This document shows positions 26,723 to 36,618 of a stretch of DNA of 36,618 nt, piece after piece. The DNA lies in the NCBI GenBank assembly GCA_027621915.1, contig JAQCAD010000033.1:1-36618 (forward strand). The letters run 5' to 3'. This DNA comes from Pseudomonadota bacterium. GTDB lineage: Bacteria > Pseudomonadota > Gammaproteobacteria > Steroidobacterales > Woeseiaceae. Position 1 is the first letter of the stretch. Each line of letters starts with the position of its first letter. A model generated the notes under the pieces. The model was not told where the DNA came from and searched no databases. It saw nothing but the letters and a program-made list of their open reading frames with translations. The position numbers were made by a program, and so were the translations under genes.

Positions 26723-27634
26723 TCAGCCATAGCCATGCAGGGTCGCCGGGATCTCTTTCTTGAAGCGGAGCTCCCGGGCGCTCCAGTTCTCGGACACCCA
26801 TTGCCAGATGGTGGATACACCCTCATCGGCCAGTCCTGCTGGAACATTCTGATCCAGACAGTGCAAGGCCATGCAAAGCTCTTTTCCGGCATTTTCTGCC
26901 GATATTGGCCTCGCGCCAGTCGATTTACTGAGTTTTTGCCGGTCGCCGTTGACAGCGATCGGCACGTGCATGTACGCAGGGGTTGTGAATCCGAGTTGTC
27001 GCTGCAGGTAGATTTGTCGAGGCGTAGAGTCCATCAAATCGATTCCTCTGACGATCTCGGTAATGCCCTGGTCGAAATCGTCAATGACGACGGCGAGGTG
27101 ATAGGCAATCAACCCGTCGCGGCGTTTGATGACAAAATCTCCGGACACGGACTGGAGCTGGTGCCCGTAAGGCCCTTGTAGCGCGTCCTCGAATTCAACA
27201 GGTCTATCATCGACAATGATGCGGACTGCAGCGGCACCAGATCCGCAGCCATTACGACAAGTACCGGGATAGATTGCCCCTAAAAGTCCTCGTGTTGCGT
27301 CTGCGAGGTCGCGTCTTGAGCACGTACACTTATATGCCAAACCTTGATCCAGGAGGCATGCGACGAGTTCGTCGTGGCGCGGCGCAAACGTACTTTGGTA
27401 AGAGACCGGCCGATTCCATTCGAATCCGTATGCCTCGAGCATGTCCAGGATCAGTTTGTCCGATCCGTGCTGTTCGCGCGGGGGGTCGATATCTTCGATT
27501 CGAATAAGCCACTCGCCTCTATGCACCAGCGCCTGCGCGAAGCTGGCCACGGCCGTCAAAAGAGACCCAAAATGGAGTGGGCCGGTCGGGGACGGCGCGA
27601 ACCGGCCGACGTAACTGGCAGGTTCGCTTGTCAT
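26723..27634 (-). CDS. gluQ: Glutamyl-Q tRNA(Asp) synthetase
   Basis: Attaches glutamate to queuosine in the anticodon of tRNA(Asp); related to the catalytic half of GluRS. 303 residues without an anticodon-binding domain, the normal length. The HIGH-type motif is PTGPLHFGSL (H21-F-G-S), the KMSKS-type motif is KLSKS (234-238). Zinc ligands Cys103, Cys105, Tyr122 and Cys126 are present (YKCTCSRR, IYPGTCRNGC). It is immediately downstream of dksA, the conserved order in gammaproteobacteria, where gluQ translation depends on the dksA transcript. Confidence 0.95.
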   Translation of the reverse strand: MTSEPASYVGRFAPSPTGPLHFGSLLTAVASFAQALVHRGEWLIRIEDIDPPREQHGSDKLILDMLEAYGFEWNRPVSYQSTFAPRHDELVACLLDQGLAYKCTCSRRDLADATRGLLGAIYPGTCRNGCGSGAAAVRIIVDDRPVEFEDALQGPYGHQLQSVSGDFVIKRRDGLIAYHLAVVIDDFDQGITEIVRGIDLMDSTPRQIYLQRQLGFTTPAYMHVPIAVNGDRQKLSKSTGARPISAENAGKELCMALHCLDQNVPAGLADEGVSTIWQWVSENWSARELRFKKEIPATLHGYG

Positions 27635-27675
27635 TTGAGAATAACGAATGGCCCGATCAACGACGCCGGCCGCGG

Positions 27676-28584
27676 TTATCGGTAACGATCATCCCGATCA
27701 CGGTACTGACGTTCGGCCAATTCCCGTCGTTCTTGAGCTTCGACACAGAGTGTTGCAACCGGACGCGCTTCAAGGCGTTTCAGCCCGATTTCTTCACCGG
27801 TCTCCTCACAGAATCCGTAAGTACCTTCCTCGATTCTGGCTAACGCCGAATTGATTTTGCGTAAGAGTTTGCGTTCTCTGTCACGGGTTCGAAGTTCGAG
27901 TCCGAATTCGGACTCTTGCGTAGCCCTGTCATTTGGATCCGGAAAATTGGCAGCTTCATCCTGCATATGGTGAACGGTGCGATCGACCTCGAGCATCAAT
28001 TCGCTCTTCCATGACGAAAGAATCGCGTCAAAGTGGGCCAGCTGCTGAGGGCTCATGTACTCCTCGCCACGCTTGCTCACATAAGGTTCGATGCCATGGA
28101 TCGGTCCTGACAACATGTCCGTGCTTGACCGGGCGCCTCGCGCCTGGGGCTTTCGCAGCACCGGGTCAGGCCTGACTATGACCTTCCTGCGGGTAGCCTT
28201 TATCGGGCTGACCTTCTTGACGCTTGCTTTCTTTTTCGCGGCCGGCTTTTGGCGGGAAACCTTCTTGGCTGACTGTTTCTTGCCGGTAGGCGGTTTCTTG
28301 CTGCTGGCTTTCTTCTTGGCAGCCGGCTTCCTGCCAGAAACCTTCATTTTACTGGCTTTCTTCTTTGCGGCAGGTTTCTTCTTGGTCACTTTCCTGGACG
28401 CGGATTTCTTTGTTGCCGGCTTTTTACGGGCAACAGTCTTCTTTTTTGCCGATACCTTTTTCTTACTCACGGTTCGCTTAGTTCCTGCTGACTTCGATTT
28501 GCTTACGGGCTTGCGTTTGGCAGCCTTCTTCCGGGAGCCCTTAGCGAGTTTGTGCTTACTGCTCGCAGTCTTTTTTACGGGCAT
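27676..28584 (-). CDS. dksA: RNA polymerase-binding regulator DksA with histone H1-like Lys/Ala-rich N-terminal tail
   Basis: Binds the RNA polymerase secondary channel and mediates the ppGpp response. The C-terminal about 140 residues are a full DksA: coiled-coil tip DPNDRATQESEF with the conserved D-x-x-D-x-A, then LELRTRDRERKL. The zinc region reads CEET...CVEA (Cys259, Thr262, Cys280, Ala283), so two of four cysteines are missing, the pattern described for zinc-independent DksA2 of Pseudomonas. The first about 130 residues are a Lys/Ala/Ser-rich tail with repeated KKxxAKKKAS units, like histone H1 tails. ATG 28584 has AGGAGG 5 bases upstream. 302 residues against about 151 in E. coli. Next to gluQ. 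Confidence 0.92.
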   Translation of the reverse strand: MPVKKTASSKHKLAKGSRKKAAKRKPVSKSKSAGTKRTVSKKKVSAKKKTVARKKPATKKSASRKVTKKKPAAKKKASKMKVSGRKPAAKKKASSKKPPTGKKQSAKKVSRQKPAAKKKASVKKVSPIKATRRKVIVRPDPVLRKPQARGARSSTDMLSGPIHGIEPYVSKRGEEYMSPQQLAHFDAILSSWKSELMLEVDRTVHHMQDEAANFPDPNDRATQESEFGLELRTRDRERKLLRKINSALARIEEGTYGFCEETGEEIGLKRLEARPVATLCVEAQERRELAERQYRDRDDRYR

Positions 28585-28849
28585 TTCTGCCTCCTGCCGG
28601 TCCGAGAAAAACGCGCAATTATACATTGATGAGGCTGACATGGAAGCCTTTAAAACCCGGCAGTCGACTGGCGTAGAAATCGGCCGCGAATCGGGTCGGC
28701 AATATTGGAAATTCAGCGGTTGATTTTCTTTACAAACCAGAATTGGCGGGCCTTTCAGCGCTCATGCCTTTTCCGGACTGCAATCGTTTTATCGAAACAA
28801 TTGCATTACACTAGTCCGATTCTTTCAGGCGTTGGGCGAACTTCACCAA

Positions 28850-31800
28850 ATGCGACTTAGCAAGATCAGGCTTGCCGGCTTCAAATCATTCGTAGATCCC
28901 ACCACAATTCCCTTTCCAAGCCGCCTCGTTGGTGTGGTTGGACCGAATGGGTGTGGAAAATCAAATGTAATTGACGCCGTTCGATGGGTCATGGGCGAGA
29001 GCTCGGCCAGCCGCTTGAGAGGTGATTCGATCACCGACGTCATTTTCAATGGATCCAGCTCCAGAAAACCCGTCGGCACAGCTTCGGTGGAACTTCTGTT
29101 CGATAATTCCGAATCCACGCTCGAGGGGCAGTATGCCAAGTATTCGGAGATTTCTATTCGACGCGAAGTGTCAAGAGACGGAATTTCCAACTATTACCTA
29201 AATGGGACGCGTTGCCGTCGTAAGGACATTACTGGCGTTTTCCTGGGCACAGGCCTTGGCCCCCGCAGCTACTCAATTATCGAGCAGGGCACAATTTCCA
29301 GGATGATCGAGGCAAAGCCTGAAGAAATGCGAACCTTCATTGAGGAAGCGGCCGGCATTTCGAAGTACAAGGAACGCCGTCGCGAGACGTCAAATCGAAT
29401 CAAGCATACAAAAGACAATCTTGATCGCCTGGCCGACGTTCTTGACGAAGTAGAAAAACAGATTAAGCATCTGGATCGGCAGGCAAAAACCGCTGAGCGG
29501 TACAGACGACTCAAAAATGAAGAACGAAAAACTGTCGCGGAGTTATTGGCGCTTCGATTGCGTGATCTTGACGCTCGTGCCAGGGAGGCGACAGGCGTTT
29601 TAAGAGAAAAGGAAACAGCGCTTGAGGCGTTGATTGCCGATCAAAGGAAGACCGAAGCGAAAATTGAAGATGCACGTGTGCAGCAGGCCGATCGCTCGGA
29701 TGCATTCAACGAAGTACAGGCTCGATATTACCGGTCCGGTTCCGAGATTGCCCGAATTGAGCAAACGATCGAACATGCTCATGAACTCCGTACAAGGCAG
29801 GAGCAGGATCTCGATCAGGCCATTTTGGGCGCCGGAGAAGTCGCTGGGCATATAAACAAAGACCAAAGCGATATTGCGCAGCTTGAGCTGACTCTCAATG
29901 AGCTTGTGCCGGGTCTCGAAGAGGCGAGATTGCGACAGGCTCGTTCGCAGGAATCACTTGAGCAGGCGGAAAAGGCACTGGCCGAATGGCAACAACGTTG
30001 GGATGAACACACGAGCGAATGGAATAGTACGCAGCAGACACGAAATGTGGAGCAGACTCGGACGGAACAACTCGAATCAAGGCTTGCAAGTCTCACCGAT
30101 CGGCGTCGAAAACTGGATGAGGCGCGACAAGGCGCTAATCCGCAAGAATTAAAAGAAAAATTCGAACAATTTGCCGCAGTGGAGCAACGAAAGCGACAAG
30201 CTCGGGAAGAATTCGAGCGAGCGATTACAGATGTTAGTGACAAAGTTTACAAACTTCGCGAACAGGATAAGAGACTGAGTAAGCTCGTTGACGACCGTCG
30301 GGAAGCGCTGATCACGTCGCAATCGAAGTACACGTCACTTGAGGCCATTCAAAAAGCCGCACTCGGTGAAGGTGATGAAGAAATTCAAAGTTGGCTTGAG
30401 TCGACGGGGTTCAAAAGCAACGCGCGAGTTGCACAATCAATTGATGTGCAGGATGGCTGGGAAGTAGCAGTTGAAACTGTACTTGGCGAGTACCTGCAGG
30501 CCGTATGCGTAACAGACGTCGCCAATGCGACCGCCAGGCTGGCTGAACTTAAGAAAGGCACCGTGACCATGCTTGTTGATTCGGCGAGCGCAGCGCCAGG
30601 CGGCGACGCGGCGGCGACGCTTGCCGCGAAAGTTTCAAAAGCGCCAGCTGCTGTATTGGAAATCCTCCGGACAGTCCGCATTGCGGAATCGCTGGACAGA
30701 GCAGTTGGTATCAGAGAGCAATTGAACGATATCGACGTTGACGGTTCTGTCATCACCAGGGATGGCGTTTGGTTGAGTCGAAATTGGCTCCGTGTCAGTC
30801 GCGACAAAGATTCGCGATCAGGCATCCTGGGTCGCGAACATGATATGCGTCGATTAAAAAACGATATTCGTGAGTTGCAGGCAAGAAGCGATGGCGCCGA
30901 AAAATTAATGAAAGACGGTCGTTCTCGGCTCCGACAGCTTGAAGAGCGTCGCGAGCAACTCCAGCTTGATGCGAACGCACTGTTGGACGAGTACTCGGAT
31001 GCAAAAGCGAAACTCGATACAGCGCGTTATCAAATGGACCAGGCCACTGCGCGCCAGGAGGCGATCTTTGAGGAACGCAACGACATCGAGAAAGAACAAT
31101 TTGCCGCGCAGGAACAAGCGCGGGCTTCTCAATCTCAGTATTCGCATGCTGTCAATGTGCTTGCAGAGCTTGAGGCGCAGCGCGTGGCGCTGGAGTCACA
31201 ACGTAGTGAACTGCGATCGGAACTCGACCGCGTAAGGGAGCAAGCCGATGAAGATCGTATTTCTGCTCACGATCTGGCGATCCAGTTCGAAACCCGCCGC
31301 TCAAGCAAAGACTCTGCCGCGCAAAGCCTGGAGCGCATGCAATCGCAGTTGAATCACTTTCGTCGCCGCGAGCAGGAAATTCGTGTTCAACTGGAGCAAA
31401 GCGAGGCACCGCTGGGCGCCAACAAAGCCGAGCTTGAAAAGCAGCTTCAGATTCGTATTGACGTCGAGGCTGAGCTGGCGGAATCGCGCCGAAAGGTCGA
31501 AAATATAGAAAGTGAATTGCGCGAACTGGATCAATCGAGGTTGCGCAATGATCAGGCAGTAGATGAGTCCCGAACTATAGTTAGTGATGCAAGAATGGCG
31601 ACTCAGGAAATCAGCGTGCGACGAGAAGGATTCGCCGAGCAACTTAACCAGACGGCTTTTGAGCTAACTGAGTTGCTGGCGACCCTTGAGGAATCGGCGG
31701 ACCTCAAAACGTGGGAAGAGAAGCTCGAGAAAGCAAGGCAGCGAATAGAGCGGCTTGGGCCAATCAATCTTGCGGCAATCGATGAATTCAAGGAACAGTC

Positions 31801-32368
31801 CGAACGAAAGGAGTATCTCGACTCGCAGCTGGCGGATCTCAACGATGCGCTTGCAACGTTGGAAGGCGCGATTCGAAAGATTGATCGGGAGACACGAACC
31901 CGGTTCCAGGAAACTTTTGCCAAGATCGATATTGGTTTCAAGCGACTGTTCCCAAAATTGTTCGGTGGTGGGCATGCGTATCTTGAGTTGACCGGGGACG
32001 ACCTGTTGTCCGCGGGCGTTACAGTGATGGCTCGCCCGCCAGGCAAGAGAAACAGTACCATTCACCTGTTATCAGGTGGCGAAAAAGCACTGACGGCAGT
32101 CGCGCTGGTCTTCGCTATATTTGAATTGAATCCGGCCCCGTTCTGCATGCTCGACGAGGTTGATGCGCCGTTGGATGACGCCAACGTAACGAGATTTTGC
32201 GAAATTGTTAAAGAAATGTCGGAAGTAGTTCAGTTTGTTTTCATTACGCACAACAAGGTCACGATGGAAATGGCGCGACAACTGACTGGCGTTACCATGC
32301 AGGAACCCGGTGTGTCTCGTTTGGTTTCTGTGGATCTTGATGAGGCCGTGAAAATGGCCGCCAGCTAG
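28850..32368 (+). CDS. smc: Chromosome segregation/condensation protein SMC
   Basis: ABC-type ATPase that compacts and organises the chromosome with ScpA/ScpB; 1172 residues. Walker A GPNGCGKSN (31-39) is followed by a long coiled coil, a hinge near residues 500-650, a second coiled coil, then the C-terminal head with LSGGEKALTAVALVF (about 1073) and Walker B FCMLDEVDAPLDD. ATG 28850 begins MRLSKIRLAGFKSFVDPT, the canonical N-terminus; the TTG at 28832 is unlikely. E. coli uses MukB instead, so the presence of smc points to a lineage outside the enterobacteria and relatives. It leads an smc-zipA-ligA cluster. Confidence 0.97.
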   Translation: MRLSKIRLAGFKSFVDPTTIPFPSRLVGVVGPNGCGKSNVIDAVRWVMGESSASRLRGDSITDVIFNGSSSRKPVGTASVELLFDNSESTLEGQYAKYSEISIRREVSRDGISNYYLNGTRCRRKDITGVFLGTGLGPRSYSIIEQGTISRMIEAKPEEMRTFIEEAAGISKYKERRRETSNRIKHTKDNLDRLADVLDEVEKQIKHLDRQAKTAERYRRLKNEERKTVAELLALRLRDLDARAREATGVLREKETALEALIADQRKTEAKIEDARVQQADRSDAFNEVQARYYRSGSEIARIEQTIEHAHELRTRQEQDLDQAILGAGEVAGHINKDQSDIAQLELTLNELVPGLEEARLRQARSQESLEQAEKALAEWQQRWDEHTSEWNSTQQTRNVEQTRTEQLESRLASLTDRRRKLDEARQGANPQELKEKFEQFAAVEQRKRQAREEFERAITDVSDKVYKLREQDKRLSKLVDDRREALITSQSKYTSLEAIQKAALGEGDEEIQSWLESTGFKSNARVAQSIDVQDGWEVAVETVLGEYLQAVCVTDVANATARLAELKKGTVTMLVDSASAAPGGDAAATLAAKVSKAPAAVLEILRTVRIAESLDRAVGIREQLNDIDVDGSVITRDGVWLSRNWLRVSRDKDSRSGILGREHDMRRLKNDIRELQARSDGAEKLMKDGRSRLRQLEERREQLQLDANALLDEYSDAKAKLDTARYQMDQATARQEAIFEERNDIEKEQFAAQEQARASQSQYSHAVNVLAELEAQRVALESQRSELRSELDRVREQADEDRISAHDLAIQFETRRSSKDSAAQSLERMQSQLNHFRRREQEIRVQLEQSEAPLGANKAELEKQLQIRIDVEAELAESRRKVENIESELRELDQSRLRNDQAVDESRTIVSDARMATQEISVRREGFAEQLNQTAFELTELLATLEESADLKTWEEKLEKARQRIERLGPINLAAIDEFKEQSERKEYLDSQLADLNDALATLEGAIRKIDRETRTRFQETFAKIDIGFKRLFPKLFGGGHAYLELTGDDLLSAGVTVMARPPGKRNSTIHLLSGGEKALTAVALVFAIFELNPAPFCMLDEVDAPLDDANVTRFCEIVKEMSEVVQFVFITHNKVTMEMARQLTGVTMQEPGVSRLVSVDLDEAVKMAAS

Positions 32369-32391
32369 TTTGAGATCATTAGAGAATTTGT

Positions 32392-35086
<2,695 letters not shown>

Positions 35087-35267
35087 GTAACCTGCTTTTG
35101 GGAAAATTTGCGCAAGAAACCTCAATAAAATCAACCCCTAAAACTCGGCAAGACCTTTAGAAATAACAATCGTTTCGCTCGGCAATTGAACGCAAAACTT
35201 GGGCCTAATTTCCCAAGAGGCTTATTTCGTTGACGAAGATCGCCACGCGTCCCTATATTTCGCGTCC

Positions 35268-36110
35268 ATGTCAGAGACCATTCAACGCCATATTCTTAGT
35301 GCGCTCCTAGTAGCATTGAGACCATTGGCCCGAGCGCTTCTGCGAGCTGGCATAGGGCATCGCGAATTCAACGAAATATCAAAGTCTGCTTATGTGGACG
35401 TCGCCACCAAGGATTTCGGACTCAGAGGAAGACCGACAAACGTCTCGCGAGTGGCAGTAATGACCGGCCTTACTCGGAAAGAAGTACGACGTCTCCGGAA
35501 CAAACGCGAAGCTGGAAAAGAAACCGAAGTCGGTCGAACGGCCCCAATGGGCGTTGTGTTGCATCGATGGTATACGGAGAGTGAATTCTTGGCCGATGAT
35601 GGTCAGCCGCGAGACCTCCGATTTGAAGGAGGGGAAAACTCATTTTCAGACTTAGTAAGAAAATTTGGTGGAGACATTCCGCCTGGAGCAATGCGCACTG
35701 AGCTCAAAAGAATTAATGCTATTTCTGAAGTCAGCGACGGAATTCTACGGGCGGTCAAGCGCAATGTGTCGCGCCAAGAAGTGCATGAACGTCTAATCGA
35801 CGGATTATCCATCGTGATCTATCCAGCCGTTTTGGCTCTAGCGAACAACACGGATGCTGAAGGTCCCGAATCGACTTGGATAATGAGAACAGCTGCGACT
35901 TCGAGGCTGCGAGAACGAGATGTGCCTCGAATCAAAAGAATCAGTTCGGATAGATTGGTTGAGTTTGTGGAGTCAATTGACGATTTGTTCGCCGCGTATG
36001 AAACCCTTCACGATGATGACCCGTCTGAGTCGAGCAAGAAATCTGTTGGGATAGGCGTTTTCTACTTCGAGGAAGACAAGGCCGATTCGCACTTTTACAA
36101 TCGCGCCTAA
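35268..36110 (+). CDS. DUF6502 family protein
   Basis: A 280-residue cytoplasmic protein of unknown function. Its N-terminal part matches the DUF6502 pattern: LVALRPLARALLRAGIGHREF, then SAYVDVATKDFG, GRPTNVSRVAVMTGLTRKEVRRL. The last reads as a winged-helix or HTH-like segment, so a DNA-binding role is possible. The remainder is mostly helical with no known motif. ATG 35268 (MSETIQRHIL) is preferred; TTG 35199 would add 23 residues unlike the family. No strong Shine-Dalgarno sequence is visible. It stands alone after ligA with its own upstream inverted repeat (35198-35217). Confidence 0.75.
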   Translation: MSETIQRHILSALLVALRPLARALLRAGIGHREFNEISKSAYVDVATKDFGLRGRPTNVSRVAVMTGLTRKEVRRLRNKREAGKETEVGRTAPMGVVLHRWYTESEFLADDGQPRDLRFEGGENSFSDLVRKFGGDIPPGAMRTELKRINAISEVSDGILRAVKRNVSRQEVHERLIDGLSIVIYPAVLALANNTDAEGPESTWIMRTAATSRLRERDVPRIKRISSDRLVEFVESIDDLFAAYETLHDDDPSESSKKSVGIGVFYFEEDKADSHFYNRA

Positions 36111-36573
36111 TATTCATAATGCCGCCTGACCTCGGGAATGCCGTTCCAGATTGGGGAACTGTTACGCCTAACACGCAAAGCCGGTGTCAATGCGTGTTTC
36201 AGTGCGCATTAATCCTTGCTTGCCGCCGCAATTGTCAAAAATTGGGCTTCCCTAACGAATCGCGCTTCGTTCTTCCTGACGCAATCCTTCAAAAATCCCT
36301 AGATCGTCCGTGTACGTCGTTAGTTCTTAAGTGAAACATTAAAAAAAAGTTGTAACATGTTGACAGACATATGAAATAAGCCGCCATTTAGAGCGGTCGA
36401 GTTGACGAAAAACCATCAAGAATCGTAGCTTCCTCGAGCTATCCTCCGCGCTCCCTCATCAGAGTGGCGTAACTCATTGATAGTTATCTTTCAATCTTTT
36501 CAATCTGATTGAACTTAATGTTGACTGTGACGCGGTTCGGGAATAAATTCGAGCTATGGTCAAATCTGGTGTA
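36111..36573. other. Non-coding stretch after the DUF6502 gene
   Basis: About 460 bp without a convincing gene. It has a short hairpin (GTTCC...GGAAC near 36145-36161), a run of A's at about 36342-36349 and a TTGACA at 36360-36365 without a clear -10 box at the right distance. No tRNA or repeat is seen. Confidence 0.4.
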
Positions 36574-36578
36574 TGCCG

Positions 36579-36618
36579 ATGAAATCAAGCGGCGACCTGG
36601 TTGGGTTGTTCGATCTCT
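36579..36618 (+). CDS. Possible start of a gene cut by the window edge
   Basis: An ATG at 36579 (or 36573) opens a frame MKSSGDLVGLFDL that runs off the window. Forty bases are too few to identify it, and no good Shine-Dalgarno sequence precedes it. Confidence 0.2.
   Translation, partial: MKSSGDLVGLFDL

Noticed and set aside
28250-28560. Repetitive pattern that could be taken for a tandem repeat or CRISPR-like array
   Set aside because: The repeats are degenerate codon-level repeats of KK/AKKK units within the dksA tail, without constant repeats and spacers.
28091-28723. Plus-strand frame with a very hydrophobic Phe/Leu-rich product opposite dksA
   Set aside because: It is the complement of the Lys-rich AAG/AAA repeats of the DksA tail. 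The apparent membrane protein is an artefact of that composition.
36342-36390. Promoter-like TTGACA at 36360
   Set aside because: No good -10 box at 16-18 bases and no identifiable gene follows closely.

Overview
The window reads as a chromosomal segment of a gammaproteobacterium. The evidence is two core blocks with gammaproteobacterial gene order (rimP-nusA-infB-rbfA-truB-rpsO-pnp, and smc-zipA-ligA), a dksA-gluQ pair, and zipA itself, which is restricted to gammaproteobacteria. I cannot fix a genus. The Lys/Ala-rich tail on DksA resembles tails known from xanthomonad-like lineages, but that is only a hint.

Region 1 (1-10.96 kb) is accessory and appears catabolic. It starts inside a YejF-type double ATPase of a peptide/oligopeptide ABC importer. 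This is followed by its YejA-type binding protein, a PhyH-family Fe(II)/2-oxoglutarate dioxygenase, a VOC-like protein and an exported DUF3604 protein. After an 86-bp AT-rich gap holding a perfect 22-bp palindrome come an alpha/beta hydrolase without its nucleophile serine, two more PhyH dioxygenases, an aldo/keto reductase and the first part of an enoyl-CoA hydratase. All genes point the same way, with short gaps or overlaps. Three divergent PhyH enzymes share an N-terminal signature, which suggests a pathway for import, oxygenation and hydrolysis of one substrate class. The substrate is unknown.

Region 2 (10.93-12.45 kb) is a scar. The enoyl-CoA hydratase breaks off, about 160 bp of unassigned sequence follows, and then comes a 1.2-kb insertion sequence with 15-bp terminal inverted repeats. 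Its integrase-type transposase is killed by one in-frame amber codon. This scar separates the accessory cluster from core genes.

Region 3 (12.45-23.2 kb) holds a CNNM/CorC-type membrane protein on the minus strand, a gene-poor stretch, and the transcription/translation operon rimP to pnp. The operon has a strong sigma70-like promoter and two terminator-like hairpins in its leader, the second matching the known rimP-leader element. It ends in a perfect palindromic terminator that can serve both strands.

Region 4 (23.2-28.6 kb) is all minus strand: a Tat-exported aminotransferase, an exported cupin, a YheT-like hydrolase, phaR, gluQ and dksA. Region 5 (28.85-36.1 kb) is plus strand: smc, zipA, ligA and a DUF6502 protein. 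The last 500 bp show no convincing gene.
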